Assembly (NCBI GenBank): GCA_963422775.4
Contig: CAUJSJ030000103.1
Coordinates: forward strand, 1 to 64,000
DNA length: 64,000 nt
Origin: Pelomonas sp963422775
GTDB taxonomy: Bacteria; Pseudomonadota; Gammaproteobacteria; Burkholderiales; Burkholderiaceae_C
Reading direction: 5' to 3'
The notes beneath the pieces are model-generated. The model saw nothing but the letters and a program-made list of their open reading frames with translations, was not told where the DNA came from and did not search any database. This document shows positions 52,083 through 60,944 of this stretch, in pieces. Position 1 is the stretch's first letter. Each line of letters opens with the position of its first letter. Made by a program: the position numbers and the translations under genes.

Positions 52083-53163
52083 GGCGGGCCTCGAAATCGT
52101 GCAGGAACGACACCAGCGCCTGCACGCCTTCCAGCGGCATCGCGTTGTAGATGGAGGCGCGCATGCCGCCGACCGACTTGTGGCCCTTGAGCTGCAGCAG
52201 GCCGCCGGCCTTGGCCTCGGTCAGGAAGCTCTCGTTGAGCTTCTCGTCCTTCAGGAAGAAGGGCACGTTCATGCGCGAGCGGCAGTGAGGGTCGACGCGG
52301 TTCTCGTAGAGGATGGACGCATCCAGGGCCGTGTAGAGCAGAGCGGCCTTGTCGATGTTGCGCTGCTCGATGGCTGCCAGGCCGCGTTTGCCGGCGTATT
52401 CGAGGTGCTTGACCCACTGGAACACGAGGCCGGCGACGTAGATCGCAAACGTCGGCGGTGTGTTGTACATGGAGTGCGCGGCTGCCACGGTCTCGTAGTT
52501 GAAGGCCGTCGGGCAGATGTCCAGCGCGTGGCCGAGCAGGTCGTCGCGCACGAACACCAGCGTCAGGCCGGCCGGGCCGATGTTCTTCTGCGCACCGCCG
52601 AAGGCCAGGCCGACGCGGCTCCAGTCGATGGGACGGGACAACAGATGGGAGGAACAGTCGATGACGAGCGGCACGTCGCCACCGATGCGCGGCAGTTCAT
52701 GGAACTCGACGCCGTCGATGGTCTCGTTGGTGCAGACGTGCACGTAGGCAGCGTCGTCGCGCAACTGCCAATCACGCGGGATCTCGCGGCCGTTGCCTTC
52801 GGCGGCAATCTGCACGTCGGCATAGCGACTCGCTTCGGCGGCGCTCTTGCGCGACCAGGAGCCGGTGACGACGACGTCCACCTTGCCGCCGCGGCTCAGG
52901 TTCAGCGGGAGAAAAGCGTTCTCGCCCAGGCCGCCACCCTGCATGAACAGGATGCGGAAGTTGGCCGGCACCGCCAGCAACTCCCGGAGATCCCGCTCTG
53001 CTGCCTCAGCAATGGAGATGAACTCCTTGCCACGGTGGCTCATCTCCATGACGCTCATGCCGCTGCCCTGCCAGTCCAGCATCTCGGCCGCCACCTGGCG
53101 CAGCACCGGCTCGGGCAGTGTGGCGGGGCCGGGGGAGAAGTTGAACGGGCGGGCTGAGGTCAT
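52075..53163 (-). CDS. serC: phosphoserine aminotransferase
   Basis: PLP enzyme of serine and pyridoxine synthesis. 362 residues: FNFSPGPATLPEPVL at the start, GTSMSVMEMSHR-type segment (GSGMSVMEMSHRGKEF), and the PLP lysine in GGAQKNIGPAGLTLV near residue 196. It is located 17 bases after the DUF2059 gene and overlaps pheA, giving a serC-pheA-tyrA-aroA-cmk block. Confidence 0.97.
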   Translation of the reverse strand: MTSARPFNFSPGPATLPEPVLRQVAAEMLDWQGSGMSVMEMSHRGKEFISIAEAAERDLRELLAVPANFRILFMQGGGLGENAFLPLNLSRGGKVDVVVTGSWSRKSAAEASRYADVQIAAEGNGREIPRDWQLRDDAAYVHVCTNETIDGVEFHELPRIGGDVPLVIDCSSHLLSRPIDWSRVGLAFGGAQKNIGPAGLTLVFVRDDLLGHALDICPTAFNYETVAAAHSMYNTPPTFAIYVAGLVFQWVKHLEYAGKRGLAAIEQRNIDKAALLYTALDASILYENRVDPHCRSRMNVPFFLKDEKLNESFLTEAKAGGLLQLKGHKSVGGMRASIYNAMPLEGVQALVSFLHDFEARHG

Positions 53164-53180
53164 CGAGAGCGGGTGGGGGA

Positions 53181-53765
53181 CTACTTCTTCGGGGTGGACG
53201 CCGCGGGCTTCGGGGCAGATGCCGCGGGCGGGGGCTGGATGCCCAGCGTCTTGGCGAGATTGCCCTGCAGGGTCTTCAGGCGGCCTTCGAGCGTCGGCCC
53301 GGCTTCGGCCATCACCTTCTGCGCGACCGCCTTCTGCAGTTCCACGCTGGCCAGGCCAAACTTCTGGCTCACTGGGGATTCTGCCCAGGCGATGACCTGC
53401 TTCAGTTCGTCCTCGCTGAAGCGTTCATCCAGCAGCGCCGAAGCCGTGGTGGGCACGGCCTTGGCGATCTTGTCCTTCAGATAGGGCACGTTCTCGTCGA
53501 CGAACTTTTTCAGGTCGGCGTCCATGGCCTTGGCCGTGGCTTCGCGCTTGTCCGCCGGCACCTGCTGCAGCGCGGCCCGGCCGGCCTGCATCAGTTGAGG
53601 CAGAGGCTGCTGCACGATGCTGGCGGCCATGCTGTCGGCCATGCCCTGCTGCTGCAGCGCCACGATCTTGTCGATCAGCGCCTTCTTGGTGGGCGATGGC
53701 TGCGCCAGCGCGGTGCCGGTGGCCAGCGCTACGGCGAGGGCCAGGCCCAGCTTGCGAAAAGTCAT
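53181..53765 (-). CDS. DUF2059 exported protein
   Basis: A 194-residue exported protein: signal peptide ending GTALA (about residue 20), then a helical DUF2059 domain with ERFSEDELKQVIAWAESPVSQKF near residue 125, and a Pro/Ala/Lys-rich tail. The family function is unknown. It lies between gyrA and serC with one base to the gyrA stop, so it is probably co-transcribed. Confidence 0.88.
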   Translation of the reverse strand: MTFRKLGLALAVALATGTALAQPSPTKKALIDKIVALQQQGMADSMAASIVQQPLPQLMQAGRAALQQVPADKREATAKAMDADLKKFVDENVPYLKDKIAKAVPTTASALLDERFSEDELKQVIAWAESPVSQKFGLASVELQKAVAQKVMAEAGPTLEGRLKTLQGNLAKTLGIQPPPAASAPKPAASTPKK

Positions 53766-53766
53766 G

Positions 53767-56421
53767 TCAGTCCTTGGGGGCTTCGGGGGTGTCACCAGCC
53801 TCGCCGGGTTCGGCGGCGCTGTCGGTTTCGTTGGTTTCGTTCGCGTCGTTCTCGACGATGCGCTGCAGGCCCGAGAGCTTGCTGCCGTCGTCCAGCGCGA
53901 TCAGCGTGACGCCTTGGGTGGCGCGGCCGAGTTCACGGATCTCGCTGACGCGGGTGCGCACGAGCACGCCCTTGTCGGTGATCAGCATGATCTCGTCTTC
54001 CGGGCGCACCAGCGTGGCGGCGACCACGCGGCCGTTGCGCTCGCTTTGCTGGATGGCGATCATGCCCTTGGTGCCGCGGCCGTGGCGGGTGTACTCGACG
54101 ATGCTGGTGCGTTTGCCGTAGCCGTTCTCGGTGGCGGTCAGCACGCTCTGCGTCTCGTCCTCGGCCACCAGCATCGCGATGAGGCGCTGGTCGGGTTCCA
54201 GCATCATGCCGCGCACGCCGCGGGCGGTGCGGCCCATCGGGCGCACGTCGTCCTCGTCGAAGCGCACGGCCTTGCCACCGTCGCTGAACAGCATCACGTC
54301 GTGACGGCCATCGGTCAGCGCCGCGCCGATCAGGTGGTCGCCTTCGTCCAGGTCGACGGAGATGATGCCGGCCTTGCGCGGGTTGCTGAAGTCCTTGAGG
54401 GATGTCTTCTTGACCGTGCCCATGGCCGTGGCCATGAAGATGAAGTGATCTTCAGGGAAGGTGCGGAACTCGCCGGTCAGCGCCAGCACGACGGTGATCT
54501 TCTCCCCGGCCTGCAGCGGGAACATGTTGACGATGGGCTTGCCGCGCGAGTTGCGCGAACCCTGCGGCACTTCCCAGACCTTGAGCCAGTAGACGCGGCC
54601 GCGGTCGGAGAAGCACAGCAGCCAGTCGTGCGTGTTGGCGATGAAGAGCTGGTCGACCCAGTCGTCGTCCTTGGTCTGGGTGGCCTGCTTGCCGCGGCCG
54701 CCGCGCTTTTGCGCGCGGTATTCACTCAGCGCCTGGCTCTTGATGTAGCCGGTGTGCGACAGCGTCACGACCATGTCGGTCGGCGTGATCAGATCTTCGG
54801 TGCCGAGTTCCTGTGCGTTGTGCTCGATGACGCTGCGGCGAGCGCCGAGCTTGGTCTGGCCAAACTCGGTCTTCAACTGGATCAGCTCGTCGCTGATGAT
54901 GGACGTCACCCGCGCCGGAGTGGCCAGGATGTTCAGCAGGTCGGCGATCTCCGCCATCACGTCCTTGTACTCGCCGACGATCTTGTCCTGCTCCAGTCCG
55001 GTCAGGCGCTGCAGGCGCATCTGCAGGATCTCGCTGGCCTGCGAGTCGGACAGGCGATAGAGGCCGTCGGCCTGCATGCCGAACTCGGGCTCCAGGCCTT
55101 CCGGGCGATAGGCGGCGGGGCCGCCGGCCGACAGCGTCTCGGTGCGCGACAGCATCTCTCGCACCAGCGACGAATCCCAGCTCTTGGCCATCAGCGCGGA
55201 CTTGGCCACGGGCGGGGTCGGCGAGGTCTTGATGGTCTCGATGAACTCGTCGATGTTGGCCAGCGCCACCGCCAGGCCTTCCAGCACATGGCCGCGCTCG
55301 CGGGCCTTGCGCAGCTCGAAGATCGTGCGGCGGGTGACTACCTCGCGGCGGTGCTCCAGGAACACGACGACCATGTCGCGCAGATTGCAGAGCTTGGGCT
55401 GGCCATCGATGAGGGCCACCATGTTCATGCCGAAGCTGTCTTGCAGCTGCGTCTGTTTGTAGAGGTTGTTCAGCACAACCTCCGGCACCTCGCCGCGCTT
55501 GAGCTCGATGACAACCCGCATGCCGGACTTGTCGGACTCGTCCTGGATGTGGCTGATGCCCTCGATCTTCTTCTCGTGCACCAGCTCGGCGATGCGCTCG
55601 AGCAGCGTCTTCTTGTTGACCTGGTAGGGGATCTCGTCAACGATGATCGACTGGCGCGCGCCCTTGTCGATGTCCTCGAAGTGCACCTTGGCGCGCATGA
55701 CGATGCGCCCACGCCCGGTGCGGTAGCCGTCGCGCACGCCCGCCAGGCCGTAGATGATGCCGGCGGTGGGGAAGTCGGGCGCCGGGATGATCTCCATCAG
55801 CTCGTCGACCGTGCACTCCGGGTTCTTCAGCGCAAACAGGCAGGCGTCGACAACTTCATTGAGGTTGTGCGGCGGGATATTCGTGGCCATACCCACGGCA
55901 ATACCCGACGAGCCATTCACCAGCAGATTTGGCAAACGCGTGGGCAGCACCAGCGGCTCTTTATGGCTGCCGTCATAGTTGGGTCCGAAATCGACGGTTT
56001 CCTTGTCGATGTCGGCCAGCATTTCGTGCGCGATTTTGTCGAGGCGAATTTCGGTGTATCGCATAGCGGCGGCGTTATCGCCGTCGATGGAACCGAAATT
56101 GCCCTGCCCGTCGATCAGCATGTGGCGCAGGCTGAACGGCTGCGCCATGCGGACGATGGTGTCGTAAATGGCCGAGTCCCCATGGGGGTGGTACTTACCC
56201 ATGGTCTCACCCACGGCCTGCGCACTCTTGCGGTACTTGGCGTTGTAGGTGTTGCCCATCTCGTTCATGGCGTACAACACGCGGCGATGCACGGGCTTCA
56301 GGCCGTCTCGGGCATCGGGCAGGGCGCGGCCGACGATCACGCTCATCGCGTAGTCGAGGTAAGAGCGGCGCATCTCCTCCTCGAGGCTGATCGGCAGGGT
56401 TTCCTTGGCGAACTGGGTCAT
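53767..56421 (-). CDS. gyrA: DNA gyrase subunit A
   Basis: Breaks and rejoins DNA to introduce negative supercoils with GyrB. 884 residues; catalytic Tyr in AAAMRYTEIR, and the quinolone region reads HPHGDSAIYDT with Ser 83 and Asp 87, the usual susceptible residues. C-terminal beta-pinwheel domain with the GyrA box QKRGGRGKQ near residue 563. The last 30 residues are acidic. It is divergent from ompA with 264 bases between. Confidence 0.98.
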   Translation of the reverse strand: MTQFAKETLPISLEEEMRRSYLDYAMSVIVGRALPDARDGLKPVHRRVLYAMNEMGNTYNAKYRKSAQAVGETMGKYHPHGDSAIYDTIVRMAQPFSLRHMLIDGQGNFGSIDGDNAAAMRYTEIRLDKIAHEMLADIDKETVDFGPNYDGSHKEPLVLPTRLPNLLVNGSSGIAVGMATNIPPHNLNEVVDACLFALKNPECTVDELMEIIPAPDFPTAGIIYGLAGVRDGYRTGRGRIVMRAKVHFEDIDKGARQSIIVDEIPYQVNKKTLLERIAELVHEKKIEGISHIQDESDKSGMRVVIELKRGEVPEVVLNNLYKQTQLQDSFGMNMVALIDGQPKLCNLRDMVVVFLEHRREVVTRRTIFELRKARERGHVLEGLAVALANIDEFIETIKTSPTPPVAKSALMAKSWDSSLVREMLSRTETLSAGGPAAYRPEGLEPEFGMQADGLYRLSDSQASEILQMRLQRLTGLEQDKIVGEYKDVMAEIADLLNILATPARVTSIISDELIQLKTEFGQTKLGARRSVIEHNAQELGTEDLITPTDMVVTLSHTGYIKSQALSEYRAQKRGGRGKQATQTKDDDWVDQLFIANTHDWLLCFSDRGRVYWLKVWEVPQGSRNSRGKPIVNMFPLQAGEKITVVLALTGEFRTFPEDHFIFMATAMGTVKKTSLKDFSNPRKAGIISVDLDEGDHLIGAALTDGRHDVMLFSDGGKAVRFDEDDVRPMGRTARGVRGMMLEPDQRLIAMLVAEDETQSVLTATENGYGKRTSIVEYTRHGRGTKGMIAIQQSERNGRVVAATLVRPEDEIMLITDKGVLVRTRVSEIRELGRATQGVTLIALDDGSKLSGLQRIVENDANETNETDSAAEPGEAGDTPEAPKD

Positions 56422-56482
56422 GCGGCGGGATTACGCAGCGCTACACGCACGCGGCGTCCTCAGAGGTAGGTGAAAGGCGCGA

Positions 56483-56506
56483 ATTCTAAGCGGCCTGCCT
56501 CCATGT
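56483..56506 (-). promoter_or_regulatory. candidate -10 region for gyrA
   Basis: On the minus strand TAGAAT (56488-56483) lies 62 bases before the gyrA start; the -35 match upstream is poor. Elsewhere in the 264-base divergent region a GGAGA/TCTCC inverted repeat is seen near 56602-56622 in the ompA leader, role unknown. Confidence 0.25.
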
Positions 56507-56685
56507 AGCAGCAGCGCAACATCGTCACCATGCCCATGAACGTAGGCCGCCACAATGCGTCCGTCTCGGTGCCCCCATGGCACAATCGTCGAGTCCCTAG
56601 GAGAAACCCTAAAGTCTCTCCTGTGGTTAGAGGTTTGAGTACTGACTCTCGCAGGGCAACTGCGGCATTCCTTGAGAGGAGAATC

Positions 56686-57345
56686 ATGAAGAAATTGAAT
56701 CGTGTGGCGTCGCTGTTTGCGGTGGCCGCTGTCGCCGTTGCTGCATCGAGCGCATCGGCCCAGGTCATTGACAACTGGCGCGCAACCGACGGTACCGTCT
56801 GGAAGAACGGCACCAACGAATACTGCTGGCGTGACAACTTCTGGACGCCTGCCACCGCTGCCAAGGGCTGCGACGGCGAAATCAAGCCGGCACCCAAGGT
56901 CGAACAGCCGAAGCCGGTCGCTCCCCCGCCTCCGGCCCCGGCTCCCCAGCCTCCGAAGCCCGTTCCCCCGCCGCCTCCGGCCCCGGTCAGCGAGAAGGTC
57001 ACCTTCGCTGCCGACGCCTTCTTCGATTTCGACAAGTCGACGCTGAAGCCTGAAGCGACTGCCAAGCTGGATGACCTGGTCAGCAAGACCAAGGGCATCA
57101 ACCTGGAAGTCATCATCGCCGTGGGTCACACCGACTCGGTGGGCAGCGATGAGTACAACCAGAAGCTGTCGATCCGCCGCTCGGAAGCCGTCAAGGCCTA
57201 TCTGGTGAGCAAGGGCGTCGAGCCGAACCGCGTCTACACCGAAGGCAAGGGCGAAAAGCAGCCCGTGGCCGACAACAAGACTGCCGAAGGCCGCGCCAAG
57301 AACCGCCGCACCGAGATCGAAGTCGTCGGTACGCGCAACAAGTAA
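56686..57345 (+). CDS. ompA: OmpA family outer-membrane/peptidoglycan-binding protein
   Basis: A 219-residue exported protein: signal peptide ending SSASA (about residue 26), a short N-terminal region, a Pro-rich linker (residues about 70-100) and a C-terminal OmpA domain (FFDFDKSTLKPEA, VGHTDSVGSDEYNQKLS, KNRRTEIEV) that binds diaminopimelate of peptidoglycan. There is no eight-strand barrel, so it is the shorter type found next to gyrA and ubiG in beta-proteobacteria. Strong GAGAGGAG ribosome binding site. Two hairpins follow, the second a full terminator. Confidence 0.94.
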   Translation: MKKLNRVASLFAVAAVAVAASSASAQVIDNWRATDGTVWKNGTNEYCWRDNFWTPATAAKGCDGEIKPAPKVEQPKPVAPPPPAPAPQPPKPVPPPPPAPVSEKVTFAADAFFDFDKSTLKPEATAKLDDLVSKTKGINLEVIIAVGHTDSVGSDEYNQKLSIRRSEAVKAYLVSKGVEPNRVYTEGKGEKQPVADNKTAEGRAKNRRTEIEVVGTRNK

Positions 57346-57348
57346 GTC

Positions 57349-57405
57349 GAGGCGCCTTCGGGCGCCTTTGCTCAAAGCCCCGCCGGCCTGCCGTCGGGGC
57401 TTTTT
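57349..57405 (+). terminator. double terminator after ompA
   Basis: First hairpin AGGCGCC-TTC-GGGCGCCT (57350-57367) followed by TTG; second hairpin AAAGCCCCG/CGGGGCTTT (57374-57403) followed by T residues. Together they end the ompA message and lie just before ubiG. Confidence 0.85.
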
Positions 57406-57420
57406 CAATTCCAGGACGTC

Positions 57421-58125
57421 ATGACGATCAATGCCGACCCGCAAGAGCTCGCCAAATTCGGCGAGCTGGCCCACCGTTGGTGGGATCCCGAGAGCGATTT
57501 CAAGCCGCTGCACCAGATCAACCCGCTGCGCCTGGGCTGGATCCAGCAACTCTGCCCGCTGGCGGGCAAGCGCGTGCTCGACGTCGGCTGCGGCGGCGGC
57601 ATCCTGAGCGACTCCATGGCGCGAGTAGGTGCCCAGGTGCTGGGCATCGATCTGTCGACCAAGCCGCTGCGCGTGGCCGAACTGCATGCGATGGAGGCTG
57701 GCACCGAGGGCGTCGAATACCGCGAGATCGCCGTCGAAGCCCTGGCTGACGAGCAACCGGCGGGCTTCGATGTTGTCACCTGCATGGAGATGCTGGAGCA
57801 CGTGCCCGACCCGGCCTCGGTCGTGCGCGCTTGTGCCGCGCTGGTCAAGCCCGGCGGCTGGGTATTCCTGTCGACGCTGAACCGCAATGCCAAGGCCTTC
57901 CTGCTGGCCATCGTCGGCGCCGAGTACGTGATGAACATGCTGCCCAAGGGCACGCACGAATACGCGCGCTTCCTGCGGCCGTCGGAGCTGGCGCAGTTCT
58001 GCCGCGACGCGGGGCTGGAGGCCCGGGCCAGCCGAGGCCTGACCTACAACCCATTGACGCAGCGCTACAGCCTCGGCAGCGATACCGACGTCAACTACCT
58101 GATGGCCTGCCGCCGCCCGCTATGA
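57421..58125 (+). CDS. ubiG: ubiquinone biosynthesis O-methyltransferase
   Basis: Carries out both O-methylation steps in ubiquinone synthesis using S-adenosylmethionine. 234 residues; HRWWDPESDFKPLHQINPLR near the start is a UbiG marker, followed by the SAM motif VLDVGCGGGILSDSMA (about 50-65), MEMLEHVPDP and LSTLNRNAKAF. It lies between ompA and gph as in many proteobacteria; its stop overlaps the gph start (ATGA). Confidence 0.96.
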   Translation: MTINADPQELAKFGELAHRWWDPESDFKPLHQINPLRLGWIQQLCPLAGKRVLDVGCGGGILSDSMARVGAQVLGIDLSTKPLRVAELHAMEAGTEGVEYREIAVEALADEQPAGFDVVTCMEMLEHVPDPASVVRACAALVKPGGWVFLSTLNRNAKAFLLAIVGAEYVMNMLPKGTHEYARFLRPSELAQFCRDAGLEARASRGLTYNPLTQRYSLGSDTDVNYLMACRRPL

Positions 58126-58799
58126 GCCTGCTTGACGCGCGCTGGGTGCATTTGCGTGCGGTGCTGTTCGACCTGGACGGCACACTGATCGACAGCGCCG
58201 CGGATCTCGCACGTGCGGCCAATGCGATGCGTGCCGAACGTGGCCTCGCGCCTCTTGCGCTGGCGCAGTACCGCCCGCACGGCGGCTCCGGCGCGCGCGG
58301 CATGCTCGCGCAAGCCTTCGGTGTCGCACCCGGCGAGCCGACTTACGACGATCTGAAAAGCGAATTCCTGGACCGCTACGAAGGGCTGATGTACGACAGC
58401 ACCTTGCCCTTCGGCGGCATCGAGGCCGAGCTCGCGGGCCTAGTCTCGGCGGGCATCGCGTGGGGCATCGTGACGAACAAGGCCGAGCGTTTCGCGCTAC
58501 CGCTAACGGCCGCCCTGGGCCTGCGCGCCGGCACGGTCGTCGGTGGCGACACCACCGGCCACACCAAGCCGCATCCCGCGCCGCTGCTCGAAGCGGCGCG
58601 CCGGCTCGGCATGCAACCCGGAGCCTGCCTCTACGTTGGCGACGATGAGCGTGACATCCTCGCCGGCCGCGCCGCCGGCATGGCGACTGCCGCCGCCGCC
58701 TGGGGCTATCTGGGGCACAGCGGCGAATTTGCCCACTGGGGAGCGGATCTTGAACTGTCGGCACCCGGCGACCTCTTGAAGAAGCTGGGACTGGCCTAA
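58122..58799 (+). CDS. gph: phosphoglycolate phosphatase
   Basis: HAD-family phosphatase that removes 2-phosphoglycolate. 225 residues starting at the ATG at 58122 inside the ubiG stop. HAD motifs are FDLDGTLIDSA (residues about 15-25), GIVTNKAERF (motif II), KPHPAPLLEAARRL (motif III Lys) and VGDDERDI (motif IV). Neighbouring ubiG supports Gph over other HAD enzymes. The ssrA promoter appears to overlap its end. Confidence 0.93.
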   Translation: MSLLDARWVHLRAVLFDLDGTLIDSAADLARAANAMRAERGLAPLALAQYRPHGGSGARGMLAQAFGVAPGEPTYDDLKSEFLDRYEGLMYDSTLPFGGIEAELAGLVSAGIAWGIVTNKAERFALPLTAALGLRAGTVVGGDTTGHTKPHPAPLLEAARRLGMQPGACLYVGDDERDILAGRAAGMATAAAAWGYLGHSGEFAHWGADLELSAPGDLLKKLGLA

Positions 58800-58802
58800 A
58801 CT
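58776..58802 (+). promoter_or_regulatory. candidate ssrA promoter
   Basis: TTGAAG (58776-58781) and TAAACT (58797-58802) with a 15-base spacer, lying in the end of gph and ending ten bases before the mature tmRNA 5' end at 58813. Spacing is slightly short, so this is tentative. Confidence 0.35.
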
Positions 58803-58812
58803 ACGCCGTTCT

Positions 58813-59185
58813 GGGGCCGACCTGGTTTCGACGTGGGTGCGGATCCGGAGTAGGGCATGCCGAGCACCAGTCCGCTCGTAAAACCACTGGAAACAAAGTA
58901 ACTGCAAACGACTCTACGTTCGCACTCGCCGCTTAATTGCGGATGAGCTTCTCAACGGCAGGCCGATGGGCCGGGCTGAACCTCGCAAGGGGCAAGGCTG
59001 AGAAGTCACTCACATCGGCTGGCGTCGCACCGGGTCACTCGGTGGGGCGTGAGATCAAGTGACTGGCGGGAAAGCTAGCGTGCCACTGCGCGAGTTGACC
59101 GTGAGATTCAAATCAGCCGGCTAAGCATGTAGATCTGCCCGGTGATGGCTGACGGACGGGGGTTCAATTCCCCCCGGCTCCACCA
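58813..59185 (+). ncRNA. ssrA: transfer-messenger RNA (tmRNA)
   Basis: Rescues stalled ribosomes with SmpB. The 5' end GGGGCCG (58813-58819) pairs with CGGCTCC (59175-59181), followed by A and CCA, forming the tRNA-like acceptor. A T-arm with TTCAATTC lies at 59158-59175. The resume codon GCA at 58904 starts the tag A-N-D-S-T-F-A-L-A-A, ending TAA at 58934-58936. The ALAA end is the normal protease signal, while S-T-F in the middle is less usual. One-piece tmRNA, 373 bases. An intrinsic terminator follows. Confidence 0.96.
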
Positions 59186-59262
59186 TCCAAACGAAAAGGC
59201 CCGTGTCGGTGACACGGGCCTTTTTTCATTCAAGTGAGCCCGGGGGAATTGAACCCCCGTCC
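59154..59262. repeat. 27-bp inverted repeat of the ssrA 3' end, flanking the terminator
   Basis: Bases 59154-59180, the T-arm and acceptor part of ssrA, recur in reverse orientation at 59236-59262 with 26 of 27 matches. The 55 bases between hold the terminator hairpin, so the whole 109 bases is nearly palindromic. The second copy ends three bases before the lexA stop codon. It is only a T-arm fragment, not a tRNA gene. Confidence 0.85.
59194..59226 (+). terminator. intrinsic terminator after ssrA (probably bidirectional)
   Basis: AAAAGGCCCGTGTC and GACACGGGCCTTTT form a 14-bp stem with a GGT loop, followed by six T on the plus strand and preceded by AAAA for the minus direction, so it can end both ssrA and lexA transcripts. 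Confidence 0.9.
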
Positions 59263-59265
59263 ACA

Positions 59266-59937
59266 TCAGTTGAACCCTTGCCCGCGGATCAGGCCGACGG
59301 CCAGGCCTTCGACGCTGAAGTGCTCGCTGCTCTCATCGACGCGGATGGGTTCGAAATCGGCGTTCTCGGGTAGCAGTTCGATGCCCTGGGGGCCGCGCTT
59401 GAAACGCTTCACGGTCACCTCCTCGCCGACCCGGGCGACGATGATCTGGCCGTTGCGGGCCTCGCTGGCGGACTGCACGGCGAGCAGGTCGCCGTCGAGG
59501 ATGCCGATGTCCTTCATGCTCATGCCCTTGACCTTGAGCAGGTAGTCGGGCTTCTTGGCAAACAGGCCAGTCTCGACCGTGTAGGTTTGTTCGATGTGTT
59601 CCTGCGCGAGGATGGGGGCGCCGGCGGCCACGCGGCCGATCAGCGGCAGTGTCAGTTGCGCCAGACTGGGAATCGGCAGGCTGAACTGGCGAGCGCGGTT
59701 GACGGCGCTCAGGGTGTCGGACTTCAAGCGGATGCCGCGCGAGGTGCCGCCGACGAGTTCCAGCATGCCTTTGCGGGCCAGGGCCTGCAGATGTTCCTCG
59801 GCCGCGTTGGCGGACTTGAAACCGAGCTCGGCTGCGATCTCGGCGCGTGTGGGCGGAGCCCCGGTGCTTTCGATCGCGTGGCGGACCAGGTCGAAGATCT
59901 GCTGCTGGCGGGCGGTAAGCTTGGGTTGGTCTTGCAC
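59266..59937 (-). CDS. lexA: LexA repressor
   Basis: SOS repressor. 223 residues: N-terminal winged helix domain (LTARQQQIFDLV, then SANAAEEHLQALARKGML) and C-terminal S24 peptidase-like domain with the Ala-Gly cleavage site (VAAGAP), the active Ser in GMSMKDIGI and Lys in VTVKRF. It starts at a GTG at 59937. Two LexA-box-like palindromes lie in its promoter region, as expected for autoregulation. Confidence 0.96.
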   Translation of the reverse strand: MQDQPKLTARQQQIFDLVRHAIESTGAPPTRAEIAAELGFKSANAAEEHLQALARKGMLELVGGTSRGIRLKSDTLSAVNRARQFSLPIPSLAQLTLPLIGRVAAGAPILAQEHIEQTYTVETGLFAKKPDYLLKVKGMSMKDIGILDGDLLAVQSASEARNGQIIVARVGEEVTVKRFKRGPQGIELLPENADFEPIRVDESSEHFSVEGLAVGLIRGQGFN

Positions 59938-59958
59938 GGGGCGGCCTTTTGTCGACAG

Positions 59959-59974
59959 CTGGAAATTTGTCCAG
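59959..59974. promoter_or_regulatory. LexA-box-like site, proximal to lexA
   Basis: CTGG-N8-CCAG palindrome (CTGGAAATTTGTCCAG), 22 bases before the lexA start codon. It differs from the CTGT-N8-ACAG consensus by one base in each half and probably is the weaker of two autoregulatory sites. Confidence 0.5.
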
Positions 59975-59977
59975 CGC

Positions 59978-59993
59978 CTGTATTTTCATCCAG
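59978..59993. promoter_or_regulatory. LexA box in the lexA promoter
   Basis: CTGTATTTTCATCCAG matches CTGT-N8-ACAG with one mismatch and overlaps the likely -10 region (GAAAAT with an upstream TTGCAA at 60006-60011) of lexA on the minus strand. Placed 3 bases after the first site, it gives the tandem layout seen in other lexA promoters. It also lies directly in front of the divergent asparaginase gene. Confidence 0.65.
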
Positions 59994-60005
59994 GAATCTA
60001 CGAAA

Positions 60006-60941
<936 letters not shown>

Positions 60942-60944
60942 GCC

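Noticed and set aside
59236..59262. Possible tRNA gene on the minus strand next to lexA
   Set aside because: Only a T-arm-like hairpin is present; no D-arm, anticodon arm or acceptor partner.
59949..60005. Upstream extension of the asparaginase
   Set aside because: The added 19 residues lie over the LexA boxes, start at a TTG with no ribosome binding site and precede the conserved family start.
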